Origin: Colletes latitarsis
Taxonomy: Eukaryota > Arthropoda > Insecta > Hymenoptera > Colletidae
Length of the DNA stretch: 64,000 nucleotides
Direction: 5' to 3'
Assembly (NCBI RefSeq): GCF_051014445.1
Contig: NW_027488368.1
Coordinates: 25,642,001 to 25,706,000 of the forward strand
The notes below the pieces were generated by a model. That model saw only the letters and a list, made by a program, of their open reading frames with translations, made no database searches and had not been told where the DNA came from. Within the stretch, counting starts at the first letter, position 1. Each line of letters starts with the position of its first letter. Of this stretch, positions 47,301 through 56,251 are shown in pieces. The translations under genes and the position numbers were made by a program.

Positions 47301-49130
47301 AATGTGGTTCCACACCGAAACAGTCAATTAAACCTGGTTGCGATTAATATTTTAGAGGATAACGCCGGTTATGTCTCGGTTAGGTCTGGTATTTGTGCTC
47401 AGATGGCTCATACTTTCGCAATTTTTGCATACTTGTTGGCCAGATCCTGCGTTTTTCCTGGCTTGGATCACATAGTAATGTGGTTCCACACCGAAACAGT
47501 CAATTGAACCTGGTTGCGATTAATATTTTATAGGATAACGCCGGTTATGTCTCGGTTAGGTCTGGTATTTGCCCTCATCTGGCTCGTACTTTCGCATTTT
47601 TCGCATACTTGTTGGCCAGATCCAGGGCTTTTTCTGGATTGGATCATGTAGAAATGCGGTACCACACCGAAACAGTCAATTAAACCTGGTTTGGATTAAT
47701 ATTTTAGAGGATAACGCCGGTTATATCTGGGTTAGGTTGGGATTTGTCCTCATCTGGCCCGTACTTTCGCATTTTTCGCATACTTGTTGGACAGATGCAG
47801 GGCTTGTTCTGGATTGGATCGCGCAGTAATGCGGTACCACATGGAAACAGTCAATTAAAGCTGGTTGCGATTAATATTTTACAGGATAGCGCCGGTTATG
47901 TCTAGGTTAGTTCTGGTATTTGCAATCATCTGGCTCGTACTTACGCGTTTTTCTCATACTTGTTGGCCAGATCCTCGCCTTCATCTGGCTTGGATCCCGT
48001 AGTAATGTGGTTCCACACCGAAACAGTCAATTACACATGGTTGTGATTAATGTTTTAGACGATAACGCCGGTTATGTCTCGGTTAGGTCTGGGATTTGCC
48101 CTCATATTGCTCGTACTTTCGGGTTTTTCGCATAATTGTTGGCCAAATTTTGGGTTTTTTCTGGTTTGGATCCCGTAGAAATGTGCTACCGCACTGAAAC
48201 AGTCAATAAAAGCTGGTTCCTATTAGTATTTTAGAGGGTAACGCTGGTTATGTCTGGATTAGTTCTGGTATTTGTAATCATCTGGCGCATACTTTCGCAT
48301 TTTTCGCATACTTGTTGGAGAGATCCTGGCCTTTTTCTGGCTTGGATCACGTAGTAATGCGGTACCACACCGAAGCGGTCAATTAAACCTGGTTGCGATT
48401 AATATTTTAGAGGATAAGTCCGGTTATGTCTCGGTAAGTTCAGGTATTTGCAATCATCTGGCCCATACTTTCGCAATTTTCGGATACTTGTTTGCCAGAT
48501 CCTGGGTTTTTTCTGGCTTGGCACACGTAGCAATGTGGTTCCACACCGAAACAGTCTGTTAAACCCTGTTGCGATTAATATTTTAGAGGATAACGCCGGT
48601 TATGTCTCGGTCAGGTCTGGGATTTGCCCTCATCTGGCTCGTAATTTCACATTTTTCGCATACCTGTTGGCCAGATCCAGGGCTTTTTCGGGATTGGATC
48701 CCGTTGAAATGTGGATCCACACAGAAACAGTCAACTAAACCTGGTTGCGATTATATTTTAGAGGAGAACGCCGGTTATGTCACGGTTAGGTCTGGGATTT
48801 GCCCTCATCTGGATCGTACTTTCGCATTTTTCGCATACTTGTTGGCCAGATCCTGGCCTTTTTCTGGCTTGGACCAGGTAGTAATGAGGTACCACACTGA
48901 AACAGTCAATTAAACCTGGTTCCGATTAATATTTTAGAGGATAACGCTGGTTACGTCTGGGTTAGTTCTGGTATTTGCCCTCATCTGGCTCGTACTTTCG
49001 CATTTTTTGCATACTTGTTGGCCAGATCGAGGGCTTTTTCTGGCTTGGATCCCGTAGTAATGTCGTTCCACACCGAAACATTCAATTAAACCTGGTTGCG
49101 ATTAATATTTTAGAGGATAACGCCGGTTAT
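41325..49130 (+). repeat. ~2-kb higher-order repeat, four copies (11-12 monomers each)
   Basis: A group of rare variants recurs in the same order: gtgattaatgttttagacgat, then ctcatattgctcg, then gttggagagatcc, then gataagtccg. Corresponding points lie near 42157, 44092, 46201 and 48135, giving spacings of 1935, 2109 and 1934 bp. Earlier, looser relatives carry the same landmark near 37582 and 40046. Unit lengths vary by a monomer, as expected from unequal exchange. Confidence 0.82.
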
Positions 49131-50512
49131 GTCTCGGTTAGGTCTGGTATTTGCCCTCATCTGGCTCGTACTTTCGCATTTTTCGCATACTTGCTCGCCA
49201 GATCCTGACCTTTTTCTGGCTTGGACCACGTAGTAATGTGGTACCACACTGAAACAGTCAATTAAACCTGGTTCCGATTAATATTTTAGAGGATAACGCT
49301 GGTTATGTCTGGGTTAGTTCTGGTATTTGCAATCGTCTGGCTCATACTTTCGCAATTTTCCCATACTTGTTGGCCTGATCCTTGGTTTTTTCTGGCTTGG
49401 AGCACGTAGTAATGTAGTTCCACACCGAAACTGTCAGTTAAACCTTGTTGCGATAAATATTTTAGAGGATAACGCCGGTTATGTCTGCGTTAGGTCTGGT
49501 ATTTGCCCTCCTCTGGCTCGTACTTTCGCGTCTTTCGCGTACTTATTGGCCAGATCCAGGCCTTTTTCTGGTTTGGATCACGTAGTAATGCGGTACCACA
49601 CCGGAACAGTCAATTAAACCCGGTTGCGATTAATATTTTAGAGGATAACGCCGGTTATGTCTCGGTTAGGTCTGGTATTTGCCCTCATCTGGCTCGTACT
49701 TTCGCATTTATCGCATACTTGTTCGACAGATCCAGGGCTTTTTCTGGATTGGATCACGTAGTAATGAGGTACCACACGGAAACAGTCAATTAAACCTAGT
49801 TGCCATTAATATTTTAGAGGATAACGCCGGTTATGTCTCGGTTAGGTCTGGTATTTGCCCTCATCTGGCTCGTACTTTCGCATTTTTCGCATACTTGTTG
49901 GCCAGATCCTGGCCTTTTTCTGGCTTGGACCACGTAGTAATGTGGTACCACACTGAAACAGTCACTTAAACCTGGTTCCGATTAATATTTTAGAGGATAA
50001 CGCTGGTTATGTCTGGATTAGTTCTGGTATTTGCAATCATCTGGGTCATACTTTCGCAATTTTCGCATACTTGTTGGCCAGATCCTGGATCTTTTCTGGC
50101 TTGGATCACATAGTAATGTGTGTCCACACCGAAATAGTCAATTAAACCTGGTTACGATTAATATTTTACAGGAGAACGCCGGTTATGTCTCGGTTAGGTC
50201 TGGGATTTGCCCTCATCTGGCTCGTACTTTCGCATTTTTCGCATACTTGTTGGCCAGATCCAGGGCTTTTTCTGGTTTGGATCACGTAGTATTGCGGTAC
50301 AACACCGAAATAGTCAATTAAACCTTGTTGCGATTGATATTTTAGAGGATAGCGCCGGTTATGTCTCGGTTAGGTCTGGAATTTGCCCTCATCTGGCTCG
50401 TACTTACGCGTTTTTCGCATACTTGTTGGCCAGATCCTGGGTTTTTTCTGGTTTGGATCCAGAAGTAATGTGGTTCCACACCGAAACAGTCAATTAAACC
50501 TGGTTGCGATTA

Positions 50513-50516
50513 ATAT
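50513..50516 (+). other. Target-site duplication, left copy (Gypsy element)
   Basis: ATAT directly before the TGTTG end of the 5' LTR; the same four bases follow the 3' LTR at 56248-56251. Removing the element and one copy restores gattaatattttagagg of the satellite. A 5-bp reading (AATAT) is possible if the LTR end is placed one base earlier. Confidence 0.88.
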
Positions 50517-50819
50517 TGTTGCGACGGTATGAAGCAATACCGCGAAATTGCATCGTCGCAATGGTGTGAAGAGGCTTTGCGATGAGGTGAAGCTGCCACA
50601 CGAAAACGAGCGGATGCGAGATCCCGAGCCTTTCGGTTGCCGAGAAACCGGCAACGATTTTGAAGATTAGAATTACGACAGATCGCAAGGCGAACAGACG
50701 TATTGAAAAGCGCTGCTGTTAATAAAGTTCCTAGTTTACATTAGTGTGTTACGTTGTGCTGTTTTAATTGTGTTGTGACAATATGAGGCGAGCGACGAGC
50801 AATACTCCCCGGCGCAACA
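50517..50819 (+). repeat. 5' LTR of the Gypsy element (303 bp)
   Basis: Begins tgttgcgacgg and ends ccccggcgcaaca, so it has the TG...CA ends of LTRs with a short inverted terminal match. AATAAA at 50721-50726 is a candidate polyadenylation signal. An ATG at 50783 within the LTR is in frame with gag. It lacks 8 bp (atgccgcg) that are present in the 3' LTR. Confidence 0.95.
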
Positions 50820-50820
50820 G

Positions 50821-50838
50821 TGGTGCCAGAAGCGGGAT
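50821..50838 (+). promoter_or_regulatory. Primer-binding site of the Gypsy element
   Basis: tggtgccagaagcgggat starts one base after the 5' LTR and opens with TGG, the complement of a tRNA CCA end. It resembles the complement of tRNA-Leu 3' ends, with two apparent differences, but the tRNA cannot be named with certainty. The likely gag start codon (50837) overlaps its last two bases. Confidence 0.75.
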
Positions 50839-51955
50839 GTCGACCCGATCTACCGCCGGGGAGGGAGAGGCCGTTCCTTCCTTGGAACTGTTGTTCGAGG
50901 GCCTGCAGATGAGCCTCGCGGCGCAGTTCCAGGAGCAGCAGAGAACTTTCGAGTCCAGGTGGGAAGAGAATCGGAAGCGGACCGAAGAGAGGCAGGCCGC
51001 GAAGGAGGCTGCCGCTTCGGCGAAGGAGGCTGCTGTGGAATGAAGGATAAGGGCCATGGAAGACCGTTATCAGGTGCTTGCAGAGAATTTTAGAAGTGTG
51101 ATTGATAACCTGTCGGCCGCGGCGTTCCGTAGCGAGGATCGCGAGTCCAGCCTTGTTAATAATTTTGTTAGGGATAATCCTGTTGTTGCTGGACTCGCGA
51201 TGCCTTCCACTTCGCAGTCGGCTTCTCCGTTGGAAGCGACTGGTGGATTTCTGGGGTACGTCCTAAAACCACCAGCGTTTGATGGAAGAGCTTGTTGGGA
51301 GGAGTACCGGGTGCAATTCGAGGCGATTGCGAAGGCGAATGGATGGGATGCACCAAGGAAAGCTTTGGCCTTGGTCGCAAGTCTGGAGGGGCCCGCTCGG
51401 AGTGTTTTGACTACCCTTTCCGAGGAGTCGCGTTGTGATTTTGGTGTCTTGGTTTCCGCTTTGGAGTTCCGTTTCGGAACCAAGAATTTCGCGAATTTAA
51501 ATTACGTGAAATTCCAAAATTATACTCAACGGAAGGGGGAGTCGATTTCTGATTTGGCTTCGGAGATTGAGAGGTTGGCGCAGGCTTCCTTTAGTGATTG
51601 TCTAATGGAAGTCAGGGATAAGCTGGCCGCCTCTCAGTTCGTCTCCGCCCTGGCCAATGAGGAAATGAGGAGGACGCTGAGGCTAGGCGGTTTCAATACT
51701 CTCAGGGCGGCTGTGATCAGAGCCCTGGAGATTGAGGCCGTCGAGTCTGTGGCCCTTGGTCCTTGCCGTGTTAAGGACTGCATTCAGGGTGTCACTTGTT
51801 TTCCCAAGGGAAAGTTGGAGAAGAGGACTGCTGGGAAGCCGGTCTCGGAGTGCTGGAACTGCGGACAGGAGGGACATTTACAGCGGAACTGCCCGAAGAA
51901 GAGGAGGAGAGAAGAGGCACCCTCGAAGAAGGGAAACTTGAAGAAGTCGGCGTAG
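50837..51955 (+). pseudogene. gag: gag of the Gypsy element, interrupted by one in-frame TGA
   Basis: The gag frame runs from ATG 50837 (or 50783 in the LTR) to the TAG ending at 51955, but TGA at 51041-51043 splits it. The 68-codon upstream part is Glu/Ala/Arg-rich and looks like a coiled coil. The downstream part reads 299 residues from ATG 51056. It contains a retrotransposon gag-type helical region (about 70-200, with PPAFDG, WEEYRVQFEAIA and RSVLTTL) and one nucleic-acid-binding knuckle C266-C269-H274-C279. The structural role would be particle formation and RNA packaging. Continuity of composition and frame on both sides argues for one ancestral gag with a later nonsense change. Starting translation at 51056 would give a shortened protein, so residual function cannot be excluded. 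Confidence 0.85.
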
Positions 51956-54900
51956 AGGGGGAGACTCCGGCTTCGTTTTCTTCTACCCTCGTCGTAAGGA
52001 AGACAAACTTGTCAGAAGATTCGACTAGCGTCGAGGGAACCGTCGAGGGAAGGAGGTTTCGGTTCGTCATCGACACGGGCTCAAGTGTGAACTTAATGAA
52101 ATTTCACAAGAATGACAAGTCTTGCGCGGCGGGAGTACAAGAAAACATTAACATTTACTCTGTTTCCGGTGAAAAGTTACAAATTCTAGGAAAACAACGT
52201 TTCTCTGTTACCATTGGTAGCCTCCGAACCGAGGAAGATTTTCTTTTGTTTGGAATGGTTGAAGAATGCATTTTAGGAACGAACTTTCTCCGAAAGCATT
52301 CTTGCCAGCTGGATTTCATCCTAGGAAAACTCCGGATTAAAGGACATCAAGATATGGATTTGAAGAGGAATCATCCTGAAGACCGGGTCTTGAGGCTTGC
52401 GGAAATGAAGAACGAAGCTTCTACCCCGGAATTTCTTCAAGATCTGTATGGACGTTGCTCTGTTGACCTTTCCGAACAGCAGAAGACTGAATTCCGAAAG
52501 TTATTAAACGAATTTCAAGACGTTTTCGCAAGGGATCCCGATCAGGTAGGAAGATGCGATATTGTTCAACACAGAATTGACACTGGGGATCATCGTCCGA
52601 TTAAACAACCACCGCGGCGTTTGCCTATACATCGCCGTGGTGAAGTTGAAGAGCTGCTTGCGAAAATGGAAAGGCAGGGAGTAATTGAGAAATCAGGAAG
52701 TCCGTGGTCTTCTCCAATTGTACTGGTGAAGAAAAAGGATGGAAGCACCCGATTCTGTGTAGACTATCGTCGTCTTAACGAAGTCTCGAAGAAGGACTCC
52801 TATCCGCTTCCCAGGATTGAGGACACGCTGGACGCCCTGGCTGGTGCAACCTGGTTCTCGACGATAGATTTGCAAAGTGGTTACTGGCAAATTGCTGTAC
52901 ACGAAGAGGATAAGGAGAAAACCGCCTTTTGTGTTGGTGCTGGTCTTTGGCAATTCAAGGTGATGCCGTTTGGACTCTGCAATGCCCCTGCTACTTTCGA
53001 ACGTCTTATGGATACAGTATTGACGGATTTAAACTGGAAAATCTGTCTGGTATACCTGGACGATGTTATAATTTTCGGAAGAAGTTTCGAGGAGGAAATT
53101 GAAAATTTGAGGGAAGTTTTCACCCGCCTGCGCAAGGCGAAATTGGTCATGAGCCCGAAGAAATGCAATTTCTTTTGCCGGGAGGTTAAATACCTCGGTC
53201 ACATGGTTTCCGAGCAAGGCGTTAAGACAGACCCCGAGAAGATAGCCGCGGTACGAGAATGGCCTGTACCCAAAAATCAGACGGAACTGCGAAGTTTCCT
53301 AGGACTTTGCACTTATTACAGGAAATTTGTCCGAAACTTTTCAGCGATTGCAAAGCCCTTGTATCGTTTGACGGAGAGTAAGGTTTCTTTCCAATGGACA
53401 GAGGAATGCCAGAAGGTATTCGAAGATTTGAAGACACATCTTGCAAAGTCCCCTATCTTGGCTTACCCCTTGCCTGATGCGGATTTCATCTTGGACACCG
53501 ACGCATCGAGCAATGGAATTGGTGCAGTCCTTTCCCAGATTCAAGGTGGGCAAGGAAAGGTGATTGCGTATTTCTCGAAGGTGCTGGGAAAGGCGGAAAG
53601 AAATTATTGTGTGACAAGAAGGGAACTATTAGCCATCGTAAAATCCATTGAGCATTTCCACCATTACCTCTATGGCCGCAAGTGCTTGGTGAGGACGGAT
53701 CATGCTTCCTTAAGATGGCTCCTCTCTTTCAAGAATCCCGAAGGACAAACTGCAAGATGGATAGAGCGTCTTCAACAGTACGAGTTCGAGATCAAACATC
53801 GTGAAGGAAAGAACCACGGGAATGCAGACAGCCTTTCCCGGAGACCATGCGAAGCCTTGCAATGCAAACGCTGCTTACGTCTGGAGCAAGATCGCGAAGA
53901 AGAGCATCTTGTTCTCAGGACTACCTGCGTATCTGCGAAGACGGAAGATTGGATTAAGGCCCAGGAAGAGGATGAGGATCTGCGATTTATTCGACAAGCG
54001 AAGATTGAAGAGAATAAGCCTACTTGGCAGGATGTTTCAGCACTTTCTCCTGAAGCGAAGTACTTCTGGAAAACGTGGGATTCCTTGGAAGTACAACGTG
54101 GATTATTGTTCCGGAGGTGGGAATCTGCTGATGGAAATGAGTTCAATCGGTTAGTGGTTGTACCGAAAAGCAAAATTGCCGAAGCCCTTCAGGAATGCCA
54201 TGATGCGCCTTCTGGAGGACACTTTGGGGTGAGGAAGACATTGGCGAAAATTCGACAGCGCTTCTTTTGGCCGAACCACCGTCGGGACGTGGAAGATTGG
54301 TGTCGCCGGTGCCATAGCTGTTCTGCGAGGAAAGGACCTGCGGAGAAGGGAAGAGGAACCATGAAGGTTTATAACGTAGGAGCACCTTTTGAGAGGGTAG
54401 CGCTCGACGTTGTTGGTCCCCTGCCGAGGTCTTTCGCTGGGAACAGATTCGCGCTGGTTGTGATGGATTATTTTTCGAAGTGGCCAGAGGTTATTCCACT
54501 TCCCAACCAGCGGGCGACAACGATTTCCACGGCGTTGCTGAAGGAAGTGATAAGCCGACATGGAGTTCCGCTAGAGCTGCATTCTGATCAGGGTCGGAGT
54601 TTCGAATCAAGCATCTTCAGGGAACTGATGAAGATGCTTGGAATTAAGAAGACAAGGACAACTCCATTACACCCTCAGTCGGACGGGCTCGTTGAGCGGA
54701 TGATTAGAACCTTGTTGCGATATTTGTCTCAGTTTGTTGCAGAACATCAAAAGGACTGGGACGAATGGATTCCAACGTTCTTGCTTGCTTATCGTTCCTC
54801 GCAACATGAAGTGACACAGAATACTCCGTCAATGGTCCTCACGGGACGGGAGCTGCGCCTTCCTCTGGATCTTCTAAGGGGAGCTGTTCCTGCTGAGGGA

Positions 54901-55257
54901 AAGGATGAAGATGATTTCATTGAGGAAACCAAGAAAAGGATTGAAGAAGTTCACAAATTCGTTCGACAGCGGATGCGAATTTGTTCGGAGAGGACGAAAT
55001 CGTGGTATGATTCGTTCTCGAGATCAATTTCCTTTGCTCCAGGAGAGAAGGTGTGGTTATACAATCCTCGAAGGACGAAAGGAAGATGCCCGAAGCTCCA
55101 ATACGACTGGGAAGGACCCTACGAGGTGAAAAATCGGCTGAATGAGTTGATCTACTGGATAGTCCGTTCCCCGAAGTCCAAACCAAGGGTGGTGCATGTG
55201 AATCGACTGGCCCGGTACGATTCACGAGAGGCCCCCTGCGAAGAAACTGCGAGGTGA
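51796..55257 (+). CDS. pol: pol polyprotein of the Gypsy element (PR-RT-RNase H-IN)
   Basis: An open frame of 1153 codons, -1 relative to gag and overlapping it. The ATG at 51796 is internal to gag and probably unused; entry is expected at the GGGAAAC site (51931-51937). Numbered from 51796: aspartic protease FVIDTGSS (D93); RT with FCVDYRRLN (about 320), the STIDLQSGYWQI region (about 355) and YLDD (420-423); RNase H with D567/D569, E610, D635 and D678; integrase zinc domain H802, H809 and CRRCHSC (836-842); integrase catalytic core D871, D931, E967 with the usual 35-residue gap between the last two. It ends with PRVVHVNRLARY, typical of Gypsy integrase tails. The enzymes copy element RNA to DNA and integrate it. 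No internal stop or missing catalytic residue was found, although gag is broken. Confidence 0.95.
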   Translation: MFSQGKVGEEDCWEAGLGVLELRTGGTFTAELPEEEEERRGTLEEGKLEEVGVEGETPASFSSTLVVRKTNLSEDSTSVEGTVEGRRFRFVIDTGSSVNLMKFHKNDKSCAAGVQENINIYSVSGEKLQILGKQRFSVTIGSLRTEEDFLLFGMVEECILGTNFLRKHSCQLDFILGKLRIKGHQDMDLKRNHPEDRVLRLAEMKNEASTPEFLQDLYGRCSVDLSEQQKTEFRKLLNEFQDVFARDPDQVGRCDIVQHRIDTGDHRPIKQPPRRLPIHRRGEVEELLAKMERQGVIEKSGSPWSSPIVLVKKKDGSTRFCVDYRRLNEVSKKDSYPLPRIEDTLDALAGATWFSTIDLQSGYWQIAVHEEDKEKTAFCVGAGLWQFKVMPFGLCNAPATFERLMDTVLTDLNWKICLVYLDDVIIFGRSFEEEIENLREVFTRLRKAKLVMSPKKCNFFCREVKYLGHMVSEQGVKTDPEKIAAVREWPVPKNQTELRSFLGLCTYYRKFVRNFSAIAKPLYRLTESKVSFQWTEECQKVFEDLKTHLAKSPILAYPLPDADFILDTDASSNGIGAVLSQIQGGQGKVIAYFSKVLGKAERNYCVTRRELLAIVKSIEHFHHYLYGRKCLVRTDHASLRWLLSFKNPEGQTARWIERLQQYEFEIKHREGKNHGNADSLSRRPCEALQCKRCLRLEQDREEEHLVLRTTCVSAKTEDWIKAQEEDEDLRFIRQAKIEENKPTWQDVSALSPEAKYFWKTWDSLEVQRGLLFRRWESADGNEFNRLVVVPKSKIAEALQECHDAPSGGHFGVRKTLAKIRQRFFWPNHRRDVEDWCRRCHSCSARKGPAEKGRGTMKVYNVGAPFERVALDVVGPLPRSFAGNRFALVVMDYFSKWPEVIPLPNQRATTISTALLKEVISRHGVPLELHSDQGRSFESSIFRELMKMLGIKKTRTTPLHPQSDGLVERMIRTLLRYLSQFVAEHQKDWDEWIPTFLLAYRSSQHEVTQNTPSMVLTGRELRLPLDLLRGAVPAEGKDEDDFIEETKKRIEEVHKFVRQRMRICSERTKSWYDSFSRSISFAPGEKVWLYNPRRTKGRCPKLQYDWEGPYEVKNRLNELIYWIVRSPKSKPRVVHVNRLARYDSREAPCEETAR
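51931..51974 (+). promoter_or_regulatory. -1 ribosomal frameshift signal between gag and pol
   Basis: The heptamer GGGAAAC (51931-51937) lies in the correct phase of the gag frame (G|GGA|AAC). Slipping back one base leads directly into the open pol frame. After a 5-nt spacer comes an 8-bp stem: gaagtcgg (51943-51950) with ccggcttc (51967-51974), one G-U pair and a 16-nt loop. Loop bases gaggg (51955-51959) could pair with ccctc (51986-51990), which would make a pseudoknot. The gag stop is inside the loop. All parts match the known layout of -1 signals. Confidence 0.85.
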
Positions 55258-55936
55258 GGATTGAGAAAGATGGCCGACATCTTCGCCCAAGAAGAGGACG
55301 TTTCATCGCAGAAGGCGAGGATCGGGTTTTCTTACCGGCCGCGGAGGACTCTCCATTTCCGCAGGTCAAAACGGCCGGGGAAGTGCGATTCTCCCCGGGG
55401 ACGGTCGCCCCCCAGTCATGCTCGACTCTAATAGCAGAGTGGGGCACAGACGGTCGGGCGGCGGAATTGTGGTATGTTCCACAACCGATCTTCGAGGAAA
55501 TTCTCCTTGGAGATTGGGGAACATCCCATGGGAAGTTCTCTCGTGAGGCTGGGGGGGAATCCGCATCCGGGAAGACATCAAGAAAGAAGTACGCAAGTCG
55601 TAAGAGTCAAGAGGAGGGCGAGGAGCAGTCGGGATTTCCTCATCCTCGAAGATGTCTAAGTTCGGACGAAGTATTCCGAAGGTTACACCGGCGCCTTGCT
55701 CAAGGTTTTTGAGTGGTTTTCCTTGGGACGAAGGACGAATGTCAAGGTGCTGACTGTCTGATAAAGGCCACTCAGGTAAATGTTCGACCTATTAGTTTAT
55801 CTACTTTACAGACAGAGGTGTACAGGTTCGACGCAGCTTCGCGACAACCCGGAGGTTAGGAGACTACGGGTGAAGTTGGCTGTTCGAACGGAATTTGCAG
55901 CGGTCGGGACGACCGCTCTGAAGGAAGAGGGAGCAG
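55258..55936 (+). other. Region between pol and the 3' LTR, no recognised gene
   Basis: About 680 bp. A frame overlapping the pol stop stays open to 55712 (about 150 codons), but it lacks a nearby ATG start and shows no signal peptide, membrane segment or known motif, so I do not call a gene. It is rich in Arg, Ser and Glu. Around 55900 there is a short hairpin, gcggtcg-gga-cgaccgc. The region ends in the polypurine tract. It could be the remnant of a third frame or simply 3' untranslated sequence. Confidence 0.55.
55921..55936 (+). promoter_or_regulatory. Polypurine tract of the Gypsy element
   Basis: aaggaagagggagcag ends directly at the 3' LTR start (55937). All bases but one are purines. 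This is the expected position of the plus-strand primer in LTR retrotransposon replication. Confidence 0.82.
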
Positions 55937-56247
55937 TGTTGCGACGGTATGAAGATGCCGCGCAATACCGCGAAATTGCATCGTCGCAATGGTGTGAAGA
56001 GGCTTTGCGATGAGGTGAAGCTGCCACACGAAAACGAGCGGATGCGAGATCCCGAGCCTTCCGGTTGCCGAGAAACCGGCACCGATTTTGAAGATTAGAA
56101 TTACGACAGATCGCAAGGCGAACCGACGTATTGAAAAGCACTGTTGTTAATAAAGTTCCTAGTTTACATTAGTATGTTACGTTGTGCTGTTTTAATGGTG
56201 TTGTGACAATATGAGGCGAGCGACGAGCAATACTCCCCGGCGCAACA
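55937..56247 (+). repeat. 3' LTR of the Gypsy element (311 bp)
   Basis: Matches the 5' LTR except for 7 substitutions (4 transitions, 3 transversions) and an 8-bp insertion (atgccgcg) at about 55955-55962. Candidate AATAAA at 56149-56154. It ends in cgcaaca and is followed by the ATAT target duplication and normal satellite. Confidence 0.95.
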
Positions 56248-56251
56248 ATAT
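56248..56251 (+). other. Target-site duplication, right copy (Gypsy element)
   Basis: ATAT immediately after the 3' LTR, matching 50513-50516, then tttagaggataacg of the interrupted monomer. Confidence 0.88.

Larger units (their letters stand above)
31770..50516 (+). repeat. Satellite array, middle block (~106 monomers)
   Basis: Same 176-bp family and orientation as the left block, but neighbouring monomers differ more. Variants common here include ttcgcaattttcgc, gtttgggtgagttctgg, gttgtccagatcc and cttggatcacatag. Segmental repeats are also found: about 36980-37495 recurs 1584 bp downstream, and about 37495-38100 recurs 2464 bp downstream. No gene was seen in this block. Confidence 0.96.
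50517..56247 (+). mobile_element. Full-length Ty3/Gypsy LTR retrotransposon in the satellite
   Basis: A 5.73-kb element with 5' LTR (50517-50819), primer-binding site, gag, pol in the order protease, RT, RNase H, integrase, polypurine tract and 3' LTR (55937-56247). The domain order identifies Ty3/Gypsy. No envelope-like gene was seen. The LTRs differ by 7 substitutions and one 8-bp indel, and gag has one in-frame stop, so this copy is an ageing insertion. The pol frame is open. Confidence 0.95.

Noticed and set aside
50517..56247. Endogenous retrovirus with an envelope gene
   Set aside because: The region after pol is only about 680 bp and has no signal peptide, membrane segment or envelope-like motif. 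The element fits a plain Ty3/Gypsy retrotransposon.
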